Shown here one piece after another: positions 10,402 through 20,455 of a stretch of DNA of 64,000 nt. The stretch's first letter is position 1. Every line of letters starts with the position of its first letter. The DNA is from Chaetoceros tenuissimus (Eukaryota; Bacillariophyta; Thalassiosirophyceae; Chaetocerotales; Chaetocerotaceae), in NCBI GenBank assembly GCA_021927905.1, contig BLLK01000027.1, forward strand, positions 372,001 through 436,000, given 5' to 3'. The position numbers and the translations under genes are program-made. The notes under the pieces are model-generated. The model searched no databases. It had not been told where the DNA came from and was given only the letters and a program-made list of their open reading frames with translations.

Positions 10402-10659
10402 GTTTGGAAGGATTCTAGGACGATTAGCATTAGGAAGTTGAGTCTGTAGCACAGATTTACCCCGTCCATGTCTTCTATGCAGAGATCCTGGGTTACATGG
10501 TTCGATCACAGATGCTGGGCTACTAAACGATGGAACGCGTGTAGATTGAAGATCGGAATGGTCAGGAAATGGATTATGTGTCTCCAGAATTGATCTATCA
10601 TTGGAGTGTCATGGGTCTCCCTGGACTTGTGCCCAGCTGTTTTCAATACTTTGGTCCAT

Positions 10660-11092
10660 ATCTATATCACAGATTTGGACTGAACTGAAATATGAAACAA
10701 TGATCAGGAGCATTTATTTTTGCTGTGGAGTTCACGCTCTTTCATGCTAAAACACGCTTCATTTTTTTCACTTTGACTTTAGAGAGAGTGGGACAGAAGG
10801 ACAGACATCTAAACGAAAAGGGATCTACCTTATCTTTTCTATCTAATTACACCCCTCTTCAAGAGGTGGCAAGAAGAAATACTTCATCAGCCGTAAGTAC
10901 TAAAAAACAACCTTCTCGTTTACGTACAATGAAGATTAGATAAATGAATGTATACAATAGATATAGAATCATATTTAGTGCCTCACCTTGATCTATAAGT
11001 ATGCAAGCAAAACCGAGATGTCTCGGATTACAATACAAGTACTGACAAGGAAGGCGAAGGACTGAGTCAATAATGATTGACAAAGAATTTCC
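10660..11092. other. Spacer between the protease/CG-1 gene and the duplicated block
   Basis: No gene supported. It should hold the promoter of the minus-strand gene on its left. The plus frame at 10725-10943 has no family signal. Its right edge (11092/11093) is the outer boundary of the 1,139-bp repeat. Confidence 0.5.
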
Positions 11093-12231
11093 AACACGAT
11101 CCAAGAAAATTGACCTGTTTAGAATTATCAATCCATCTATAAGAATCTAGACCATTTCACTCTTTTATGTTGGTAAACCTGTTGGTGCTGTGAGTGGAAA
11201 ATCATTAGTTTTTTTGCTGTAGGGAAGTACAGAGAAAAAGATATATTTTTCCACATTCGGATGAGGAATCTGAATTATGTATAACAACTTACTCTATGTT
11301 GTTTCCCCTATAGCAACGGCATTTTTATATTGCATTGAAGGTTTAGATATATGTAGTATATTCAAATATATCAATAAATGTTTTGATGATTCTGATTTGC
11401 CATTTCAAGAGTTCTGTCGTTGATGAATGTTTTATTTTCGTGATTTTCCGCACAACACATGCATGAGTCGAGTCTCATCTTCATAAAAAAATTGGTGGCT
11501 GCTGCCGGCTCGATAAATGGCCTAAAATAGCACTCGTTTAGCTCAAGAGTTCAATTTTCCACCAGATTCTTTCTCTTCAAGATCCATCACCGTACCTAGT
11601 AGTACCGTACTACCTATCACCACAATCACATACTTGTATTGGAAAACAGAAAGACTGAATGAGGTATCATCTCCTGATCACTGCACTGCACACCAGCATT
11701 TTATTGTTTTTCCAGATGGAAACAAGTGGACCAAGGTTGCATCTGGAACCAGTGACAGATTACCAAAAGATATGTCGACTCTTAAAAGTGACTGAGCAGC
11801 ATGTATTGCATCAACTATGGGCTACGTAGATATTAACTCAACTTATGTTCATCATAGTGTAGCTTTACAGACGTTTACGATTATTTCTCTTTATGTAAAA
11901 TATGTATATCAGCGCCTTCTTAGCCAAAAAGAGGAGGTGCAAATGGTCTTTCTCTCTCCATTTCTGCCAAAGCCCTCAAGGAACACATTACCTTAGAAAA
12001 GGTCAATAGCGTACTTTTTGCAGTGCCATCCCCTTTGCTTGTCTTACATTCATCCATGAGTATTTTCCGTCTCTTTTGAATTGGTTTGCCATCACCATCA
12101 ATTTCACCATTTCCATAGTAGAAGCATTCACGCGAACTGAAGTATTTGAAAGGTTTAGAAGCTTCTAGACATTGTGTAAGAAGTTGTAGATATAATTCTC
12201 GTACGTAACCATCTTCGTTTGAACGATTGTT
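11093..12231. repeat. 1,139-bp direct repeat, copy 1 (left flank of the retroelement)
   Basis: Identical by eye to 17179-18317 at a constant offset of 6,086 bases, with no mismatch or gap noticed. It starts AACACGATCC and ends GAACGATTGTT. It holds 827 bp of DNA lying downstream of the kinase gene plus the last 104 codons of that gene. It does not start TG or end CA and carries host coding sequence, so it is not an LTR. Interpreted as the target-site duplication of the element at 12232-17178. Confidence 0.93.
11920..12231 (-). pseudogene. 3' fragment of the TTBK/CK1-like kinase gene
   Basis: Identical to the last 312 bases (104 codons including the stop) of the intact kinase gene at 18006-18317. 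Here it has no start or kinase domain; upstream it runs directly into the retroelement's TTTAGG tail. It is a relic made by the duplication and not an independent gene. Transcripts leaving the element's 3' end could read through it. Confidence 0.9.
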
Positions 12232-12253
12232 TAGGTTTAGGTTTAGGTTTAGG
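12230..12253 (+). repeat. Telomere-like (TTTAGG)4 tail at the element's 3' end
   Basis: Four exact TTTAGG units; on the element's coding strand they read CCTAAA x4. They mark the 3' junction of the minus-strand element with host DNA. The first T's overlap host sequence, so the exact breakpoint is ambiguous by 1-2 bases. Simple tandem 3' tails are typical of several non-LTR retrotransposon groups. Confidence 0.9.
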
Positions 12254-12536
12254 TTATCGTTCTATTACACTTGAGCATGCTACCACCGGTCCCACTATGA
12301 CGCCACTCCACTGGGGAGGACAGTGTTAGAAGATGTTTTGTAGCACGCCTCGGGACCATGATCACATAGGATGAGGAGTGCCGCACGTCACTTTGCGTGC
12401 CGCGTGCACTCGACCTCCTTTAGACGAGATCGGGGACACTGACGGAGAAAGGTGCTCCTATCCATGCCCCGGTTACAAAGGAGTCCTCCAGGCGAGGAGT
12501 ACTCCTAGGGGTAGGTCACCAATCCACCACCAATTT

Positions 12537-12566
12537 GTGGAGCTGCTGCCGAGGCAGCTGCTCCAC
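12537..12566. other. Hairpin in the element's 3' UTR
   Basis: A 30-base inverted repeat: GTGGAGCTGCTGCC pairs with GGCAGCTGCTCCAC around a 2-base centre, with a single T-T mismatch. It is GC-rich and lies about 40 bases past the stop codon on the element strand. It could be a structure recognised by the reverse transcriptase. Confidence 0.7.
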
Positions 12567-12604
12567 TGGTTCGATATATACCCAGGCTATTCCTTGTTCC
12601 TGTT

Positions 12605-15600
12605 TCATGTTGTGTTGTTAATTTGGGAGTCAAGTATTTCGCGATGTCGTTTGTAGTGATGTCGACGTTGTGGATTTTCTCGATATTGTATGGTTGCTGT
12701 GTATGGTGGGTGTGGTTTATTGTATGTGAGTGTCCACGGGGATGTGATTGATCTGAGGAGGACGGCATGATTTTCGTCATTTAATATGGCATGGAGGTAT
12801 ACCATTTCATTGCTGAGCTTACGGAGGGTGTTCGGGAGGAGAAGTCTGTAATGGTAAAGTGTTCTGTCAGTTACGAACTCAGGTGGTAGAGTTGCCATGA
12901 GATATATTATGGCAAGTACATAGATAGTTGGTGTTTCGTTTGGTTTGTTGGCAGTGAACTGGAGTACGTCTGTCTCATCCAAAGTTGGTTCCGGGAGTTC
13001 ATCAAGATGACATCCTTCGTAGAAAAGGAGTCTAAGTTGGAATGGAGGGTTCATTGAGAGAGGAGGATAAAACGTTAAAATAAAGGTTTCAGGTGTTGGT
13101 CCTAGTGACTGGTTTGGATCACGTTTATCATGGGAATGGAAGCTCCAGGTGATTGTCAGGCGGCCTGTTAGACCAGACATGTATTCTCTCATGGGATGAT
13201 GTTGATATATAGAGACTGGTACAATGTCCACATGGGGTAGTGATCGATCCAGATTTGGGAGGTTGTCATCAAAGTGGGCTTCAGGATAATGTCCAAATTC
13301 TGGTGCACGAATTCCGTCAATAAAGGGGAAAGCTGGTCTGGTGTATGTGAGATAGACAGATCCAGGGTAGCTGAATAAAGCTTGATGCGAATATCTGTAT
13401 ACATTCGTAACTATGTTGTGAGATCTGGTGGCAGGGCTCGTATAGGTTGTAGGAAAAGGCATTGGAGGTGGTCTCGGAGGAAGGATTCGATGCGTGAGGA
13501 AAGTTTCTTCCTCGGGAAAGTCTTGAAATAGGAAGTCTGGATCCTTCGTGAAAGGATATAGGTCCTGCGGAGGGGTGACTATGGTTGGAATGAAGATATC
13601 TGTCGATGGTAGAGGACAGTGAGAGGGAGGCTGTTGTAATGGATCAGGAAGGAAGCATATTGGAGTGGTGTGAACATGTGAAATGACAGAGGGAGTAGTT
13701 CTCCTGGTTAACCGGAACCATGTGGAGGAGGGATTATTTTGAAGCATAATAGTAATGATGCAGCAAGCGTCGCATGGCATGTCTGGGAACTTAGGAGGAG
13801 TAATGGTTGTGTCACAAGTAATACATGTATGGATATCATGAGGATCATGGCTGGAGACATGAGCTGAATTAGGGATAAGTAGTGAACAATTATTGCAGAG
13901 ATGGGTGTTACAGATTTGAATCGGAGCAGATGTGCTACATGCGCAGAAAGTTGTTGCCGTGGTTAGTTTGGAATGAGTATAATATGGGGAGAGTGGAGGG
14001 AATTCACGAGTCAGGGACGGAGTAGTTAGAATGAGACTGGAGTATGCAATAAGTTGTAGGACCAGCTGTTGAAGATCCTGACGAGGTTTTTCATATTGAG
14101 CATCTGCAGGGTTGAGGAAGTTAATGTGTGGTGAAATGTCATGTAGCACTGTGAATGGAATGGTGTTACAAATGATATCCCTGAGTTCGTCTAGTGGAAC
14201 AGGGACTATGGCAATATTATTTGCAATAGTTGTGGTTTGCATTCTATGCGTGGATACAGGCGTATATTGGAGAAAGAGGGAGATGGCATTTGGTCGAGAT
14301 ATGATTTGAGCTATGAGCCTGGTGGAAATATTGACGGCCTCTAGCATGAGACGGCATTGTGTACATTGGACTGACATGGCAGTAGTGGTCCATGGAATGC
14401 CTGCAGCTTTGCGTAAGATACACCAGGGTCCCGGGCAGTCTGATTTCTGTCTTTTTCTTCTGGGAGGCTTGGAAGACTTTGATGAAGGGACGTGAGGGGA
14501 GGGTGCAGGGACTGGTGGCAGTCTATCAGCTTTGATGATTTTTCGGATGTATTCTTGTAACGTAGAGTTTATTTTGAGTTGCAGCGAGCGCGCCTTTGTT
14601 TGAAGTGCCTGAAGCAGAGTTCGAAATAGATGTGAGAGGAGGTCAGCAATGTCATTAACTTTGTGATTCGTTGCCCTTGCTTTTCGAATGATGGATTGGA
14701 CTGAGGTTAAGTCCGCATGATCGGAGTCGTCATCAAGGAGATTAAGAATGACAGAGAGAGATGGTGGGTCCTCCTTATGTTGCGGATCTACCGGGTGACG
14801 GGATTGTAGAGATTTGAGGAATTTGGTTGTCAGCATGGCAAAGTAGTCCTCGATTGCAATATGAGTGTTTGTGGGTAATAAGCCAAGGATGGCAATGACT
14901 GTGGAATGCTCCAGAGGGTGCATTGGAGGACCGCATGATGGGCCCATAAGGTGAGTATAGTGAGCTGTAGTAGGAGGGTATAATGTTGGATCTGGTCCGT
15001 CATGTCTCCAGTGAGGCTTATTGGGGTAGCCAAGGTCTTTAAAGGGAGGGTATTCCGTGGTAGCAGCATAGTCTCGTTTCTCTTTATCCGTTAGTGCTGT
15101 GATAAAAGTGACATTTTGAATAGCTGCTCGTAGGAATTTGGTGAACCTAGGGATATATCTGTTCGGTATCTGGTATGGGAATATGAAGTTGATGAGGTAT
15201 GCTGTGACTGTGTCTAATTCATGGAGGATTGCGTTTATTGGTCGAAGGAGACTTTGACGTTTTCGGAGAATCACTTTATGCGTGCATGCAATATGATGAT
15301 GTGTAATTGTTGCAGGAATGGTGGAGTCTGGACAAAAAGGACATTGGAGCATTGTTGAGGTATATTTACGCTGAGGGAGGTTTGCAGTAGGATGGCATCG
15401 CCGTTGCATGGAGAGGCGATATTCCTTGTTAATTTTTACATATCTTGAGTGCGAATATGCTTTATCCTGAGCTATCTCCCGAAGGACACGGTTATTATGA
15501 AATTTCTCCAAAGGATCAGTGAAATATAGTCCAAAGTGGAGGAACCATTGGGCTGAGTCACTAATTGCTATTTTGAAGTTGTGGTTCACGAATTGGTTTT

Positions 15601-17178
15601 GTATATATTGGGTACTATCAGTGTTGATTGTTCTTTGGTTATGATGAGGTACGTATTGTAGTATTGTTATTGGTGGTTGAGGAATATCAGGAATAAGCAT
15701 AGCTGGTGTGTTGTCATCTGTGAGTGACTTAGCCGGACGTGATGCACCTCTATCTGCCCATGTATTTGCCAGTGCAAAGTTTATGTTTGGATGAGGTGGA
15801 ATTGTCACCGTTTTCTTGTCAGGAGTTGTTGTTGTTTTTAGCTTTCCTGTATTTGTAAGCTGGTGGGAGTTTATATGGAGAAAGAGGTGGTGTCCGATGA
15901 GAAGTCCCGCCGTAGTGTCATTGGATAATGCCGCTTCAGTGGAAGTAGTTGAGTGGGCATCAGAAGATTGGAGATGACATATCGTCTTTGGGGCTAAATC
16001 ACTGGTGAGTGTAGTAAGTATTTCCTGAAAGGACTGTATGACATGTTGAGGAACTTGTGGATCACATCGGATCCTGGATGGACGGAGAGTAGCATCAGGC
16101 CAGTGATGCTGTAGTGCTTGGCTGAGTTCTGAGTAGTGATGAATGGATGTTGTATGTATGTATCGCCTGAGTATAGTTCGAATTGTGTGTGACTTGGGGA
16201 AGAAATAGAGGAATACTTGGAGGAGAACAAGCTTAGAGTCAAGGAGGAATATCGTGGGTACATGGCATGGACATGTATTAAGGGACATGGTAAGGGCCAT
16301 GGATTCGCCCATGTTATTGTCTGTGAATTTGGTTCCATAGGATTTGGCAAGAACATGGTTTCGAAGGAGGATCGGTAGAGGGGGTATTCGAAGAGGAGAA
16401 GTGGAGCGCTTTGTATCAAAGTGCATGAGAATACTAGCTGCTATTGTGCATTCAGTAGTGTGATTATAGGCAGAATCAGAGGAGAAAAGAAGAGGAGACG
16501 AGTAGCGTCTAAAGATCCCTGGGAAGATGCTTGGTGTATTGCGTCGATGCCGAATGGATAGACGATGTAGGTTTTGAAAACTACGTAGCGAGCGATGAGG
16601 CGAATCTGTCCATGATGGATATTCTTCATCGCCAAATAGAGATATTGGTGTAAATGCAGAGAGAGGGAGGGGATGATTGTTGAGAAAGTATGTTGGGTCA
16701 GCGTATCTAGGTTTGCTCATGAAGTCGAGCTCAAAGAAATGAGAGAGGTGATTGTAGTGTGGCATCAGCTCTCTTGATGCAGCTTGAATTGTGTATATGC
16801 CCTGGGAGGATGGGGAGGTTTGAAGAGATAAGGAATTGTTGTCTGTGCATCTTCGAGGTAACGTATCGTGTGGATTTTCTGTGATTTCCGAGTAGGCTTG
16901 TGGATCATGAAAGTGAGACACGCGAGTATGATAAAGTTCATGTACTGAGAGAATTAAGTTGCGATAAGGAGTTTCAATTAAAGTATGTATCTTGTTATGC
17001 TCATTTAGGATAGATACGAGAGGAGATGGTTGGTCTCGCTGGCAAGGAGACGGATGGCCTAATGCTGTGACTCTGTCATCCTGATCTTGGAGTAGAGCAA
17101 TGGCTTTATTGACAATAGGTAGCTCAGTCGGACGAATGTATATACCAAGTAGTGCTAGTTGTTGGATCACATGAGGTA
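12605..17178 (-). CDS. Retroelement polyprotein fragment: RNase H, zinc finger, long Cys-rich C-terminus
   Basis: About 1,521 residues counted from a GTG at 17170, with no natural start because the 5' end is missing. Residues about 225-480 carry an RNase H pattern: Asp in FSSDSAYN (232), Glu in MGESMAL (289), Asp in LLDSKLVL (311), INSHQLTN (about 436) and WADRGA (473). Around 610-631 lies a CPFC ... HHHIACTH zinc-finger pattern like the one following RNase H in many non-LTR elements. The remaining roughly 880 residues match nothing I know; they include CPGPWC ... CTQC near the middle and a dense Cys cluster (FCACS ... CNTHLCNNC ... CITC ... CDACC). The coding strand is rich in C and A, unlike neighbouring genes. 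The stop at 12605 seems to be the natural C-terminus. Confidence 0.7.
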
Positions 17179-18317
17179 AACACGATCCAAGAAAATTGAC
17201 CTGTTTAGAATTATCAATCCATCTATAAGAATCTAGACCATTTCACTCTTTTATGTTGGTAAACCTGTTGGTGCTGTGAGTGGAAAATCATTAGTTTTTT
17301 TGCTGTAGGGAAGTACAGAGAAAAAGATATATTTTTCCACATTCGGATGAGGAATCTGAATTATGTATAACAACTTACTCTATGTTGTTTCCCCTATAGC
17401 AACGGCATTTTTATATTGCATTGAAGGTTTAGATATATGTAGTATATTCAAATATATCAATAAATGTTTTGATGATTCTGATTTGCCATTTCAAGAGTTC
17501 TGTCGTTGATGAATGTTTTATTTTCGTGATTTTCCGCACAACACATGCATGAGTCGAGTCTCATCTTCATAAAAAAATTGGTGGCTGCTGCCGGCTCGAT
17601 AAATGGCCTAAAATAGCACTCGTTTAGCTCAAGAGTTCAATTTTCCACCAGATTCTTTCTCTTCAAGATCCATCACCGTACCTAGTAGTACCGTACTACC
17701 TATCACCACAATCACATACTTGTATTGGAAAACAGAAAGACTGAATGAGGTATCATCTCCTGATCACTGCACTGCACACCAGCATTTTATTGTTTTTCCA
17801 GATGGAAACAAGTGGACCAAGGTTGCATCTGGAACCAGTGACAGATTACCAAAAGATATGTCGACTCTTAAAAGTGACTGAGCAGCATGTATTGCATCAA
17901 CTATGGGCTACGTAGATATTAACTCAACTTATGTTCATCATAGTGTAGCTTTACAGACGTTTACGATTATTTCTCTTTATGTAAAATATGTATATCAGCG
18001 CCTTCTTAGCCAAAAAGAGGAGGTGCAAATGGTCTTTCTCTCTCCATTTCTGCCAAAGCCCTCAAGGAACACATTACCTTAGAAAAGGTCAATAGCGTAC
18101 TTTTTGCAGTGCCATCCCCTTTGCTTGTCTTACATTCATCCATGAGTATTTTCCGTCTCTTTTGAATTGGTTTGCCATCACCATCAATTTCACCATTTCC
18201 ATAGTAGAAGCATTCACGCGAACTGAAGTATTTGAAAGGTTTAGAAGCTTCTAGACATTGTGTAAGAAGTTGTAGATATAATTCTCGTACGTAACCATCT
18301 TCGTTTGAACGATTGTT
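17179..18317. repeat. 1,139-bp direct repeat, copy 2 (right flank; carries the intact kinase 3' end)
   Basis: Second copy of the block at 11093-12231. Positions 18006-18317 are the functional C-terminal codons of the kinase gene; 17179-18005 is its downstream sequence and holds no gene of its own. At 17178/17179 it abuts the truncated 5' end of the element. Confidence 0.93.
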
Positions 18318-20069
18318 GCCTTTCTCATAGGCTCCTGCATCCCAAGCATCGTAAACGAGAGCTGTTGCAAGATTCATCCAATCTCGAAATGCTAAATGAA
18401 TTGGAATTGTATCTGGATGCAAAGCGTTGTATTCTACTTGAGCTATTTGGAATTGAAGTGCAAGAGGAAGACGAGAAATATCCACATTCATATCATTGCC
18501 TTTATTACCTTCCCTGGAATTTTCTTTTTCGATAATTGCTTCAGCCTCGGCAAAGATTGTGCTACTCAATGGGTCCACATCAAGAGCATCTAGAAATGAT
18601 ATCGAGTGGCGACGCTTCTTACTCGATTTGTCCTTTCCTGAAGAAGTCTTGGTTTTCGGTGCTGGCTGCTTCCAGTGTATTTCAGGAGGGTCATACTCAT
18701 TTTCAACACCGACATTTTCGCTTCTCAAAAATATGTCAAAGCAATTTCTAATTAAATCATAATCTGGCTTGTCTGAGAAAGAAAGTTGAGATAAATGGTC
18801 AAATGCCATTCTTAGTGCATTGCATTTTGCTTCGTCACTTGACATTTTCAAAGGCTCTGGAAGTTTGGGAAGACTTTCAACATTTGGTATTTCGTTACCG
18901 GACGCTTTTGCTTTGGCAAGAATACAATCTTGTCTATGTTTGTGTAGATGGTAATCTGCGCCTTTCAGAAGTTCACCGATGTGATCAGGGTGATTTTTCT
19001 TGCCCGTACTGAGGATGTGATTCTCATCTTTCATCTGATCTAATGCCGAGGTGGTTACATCAACTTCTAAACGCTCACCATGTACATATTCTTTTATTAG
19101 TTGACACATTGACCGGTCTCTATTTGCAGCGTATCCCATCCATGGCAATCCTCCACTGACAAGATCACAGAATACATACAATAAGCCCCAGAGATCATCA
19201 CGTCGACAGTAATCTCTGCCTTGATGAACCCTTAGTGATGCATACATAGAAGTCCCTCGAAAGTCTGCCCCATTGCGTTCTTTTCTTATGTATCCAATTT
19301 TATTTGAGTCAGACTGAGCATCTGTCCCACCGTCAACAGTACGAGGAAGGTCCCATGGTCCATCCCATTTTGTATCTCCAGCAAAACTACTTTCTTTCGG
19401 AACAACAAAGCTTTTGCTTAAACCAAAATCTACTAGCTTGAAGTCTCTATCGTTTTCATTAGGACCTGTTCTGACGCAATTGGATGGTTTGACATCGCGA
19501 TGAATACATCCACAATTATGCATTTCTTCTAGAAGCCGTAAAAATACATCTTTGCACAGATAAACCGAATCTTTAATAGAAAGTCGTCTATACTTTTGAA
19601 GATTCTGCGCATCTTTGCGCTCCGCTGCAATGTACTGTGCATTTCTATCACGTAATTTGTTCATGTCTTCACCCGCAAGAAATTCCATTATAATTGTACT
19701 AATCTCCGTTTGACTCTTGTCATTGCCTTTGACATGAGTTTTTACGTAATCAAAAAATTTTGGAATCATTGCATCAGGCATGTTATTCGACAAATGTTTC
19801 AGAATTGTCGCTTCTCCATCCAGTACCCCTGAATTTGTAAATGTTGATAATTCAACCTTCGCAGCTACGATTCGTAGGTTTGGATCAAGTGCTTCATTTT
19901 CTCTTTTATGAAAGAATGATAAATCGATGCACCTGGATATTTCACAAAATGTTCCAGCCCCTAACCGACCTATGCAAAAGTATTGACCTCCTGGACCTAC
20001 TGTACTTCCTGGTTGAGGAAAGTGTGGTTTCTGTAAAGGTCTTATTTCTTCTGTGTTTTTGTTTGGCAT
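18006..20069 (-). CDS. TTBK/casein kinase 1-superfamily protein kinase
   Basis: 687 residues from the ATG at 20069 (the frame is open three codons further to a GTG). Residues about 30-330 are the kinase domain: Gly-rich GRLGAGTFCEI, the Lys in VAAKVE, HRDVKPSN with catalytic Asp, VDFGLSK with the DFG Asp, RGTSMYAS, and DDLWGLLYVFCDLVSGGLPW. The order and the FRGT-x-x-YAS motif are those of the CK1 superfamily, closest to tau-tubulin kinases. An insert-rich activation region carries the DRDFKLVDFG part. The C-terminal half has a basic stretch (KSSKKRRHSISFLDALDVDP) and no known domain. Its last 104 codons and 827 bp of 3' flank exist twice because of the retroelement insertion, yet this copy is uninterrupted. 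Confidence 0.85.
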   Translation of the reverse strand: MPNKNTEEIRPLQKPHFPQPGSTVGPGGQYFCIGRLGAGTFCEISRCIDLSFFHKRENEALDPNLRIVAAKVELSTFTNSGVLDGEATILKHLSNNMPDAMIPKFFDYVKTHVKGNDKSQTEISTIIMEFLAGEDMNKLRDRNAQYIAAERKDAQNLQKYRRLSIKDSVYLCKDVFLRLLEEMHNCGCIHRDVKPSNCVRTGPNENDRDFKLVDFGLSKSFVVPKESSFAGDTKWDGPWDLPRTVDGGTDAQSDSNKIGYIRKERNGADFRGTSMYASLRVHQGRDYCRRDDLWGLLYVFCDLVSGGLPWMGYAANRDRSMCQLIKEYVHGERLEVDVTTSALDQMKDENHILSTGKKNHPDHIGELLKGADYHLHKHRQDCILAKAKASGNEIPNVESLPKLPEPLKMSSDEAKCNALRMAFDHLSQLSFSDKPDYDLIRNCFDIFLRSENVGVENEYDPPEIHWKQPAPKTKTSSGKDKSSKKRRHSISFLDALDVDPLSSTIFAEAEAIIEKENSREGNKGNDMNVDISRLPLALQFQIAQVEYNALHPDTIPIHLAFRDWMNLATALVYDAWDAGAYEKGNNRSNEDGYVRELYLQLLTQCLEASKPFKYFSSRECFYYGNGEIDGDGKPIQKRRKILMDECKTSKGDGTAKSTLLTFSKVMCSLRALAEMERERPFAPPLFG

Positions 20070-20455
20070 CTCTTTCACTTACTTCCTATCCTTCGAAAAC
20101 AAATAAAGGAAGTCCGAACTCTTGTTCAAATGATTAGAATCGGTTGGTGTATTCTTTTGAAGAAAATTTGTAAGACCAGAGTGAATAAATACTACCATAG
20201 AAATACCAAAATACAAAATACCTAGCTAGAAAGATGATAGGTAGTACACAAGGGGTACAACTACAACTACAACTACGTACTACTAGCTACTATGAGTTCC
20301 CTACTTGATACGGATATGAGCACAATGACTCTTGATAATTTGTAAGTTGTCATTGGCTTTTTATGAATGTTCAGATAAGATACTGACCATTGACCTCCGC
20401 TTTATTTCTAAAATATTTGAAACTATTGCGCTAATGAAATTAAATTATCTTGAAT
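20070..20455. other. Spacer upstream of the kinase gene
   Basis: Holds the kinase promoter and the 3' end of the MBL-fold gene. A short CTACAA repeat lies near 20261-20280. No gene seen. Confidence 0.5.

Larger units (their letters stand above)
12232..17178 (-). mobile_element. 5'-truncated non-LTR-type retrotransposon, about 4.95 kb
   Basis: The insertion lies between two identical 1,139-bp host repeats. On the minus strand it reads from 17178 to 12232: one long open frame, a 373-bp 3' UTR containing a strong hairpin, and a CCTAAA x4 tail. The frame is open right up to the left junction and continues into host DNA, so the 5' part was lost, as expected when target-primed reverse transcription stops early. 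No YxDD reverse-transcriptase core is present; it would have lain in the missing part. The RNase H and following zinc finger fit the order RT-RNase H-zinc finger of non-LTR elements. No LTRs, terminal inverted repeats or integrase are seen. Confidence 0.75.

Noticed and set aside
10725-10943. Plus-strand ORF of 72 codons
   Set aside because: Composition looks random and it has no counterpart or signal; overlaps another chance frame on the minus strand.
11093-18317. LTR retrotransposon with 1.1-kb LTRs
   Set aside because: The repeats do not begin TG or end CA, have no primer-binding site or polypurine tract beside them, and contain the end of a host kinase gene. The internal protein has no gag, protease or integrase pattern.
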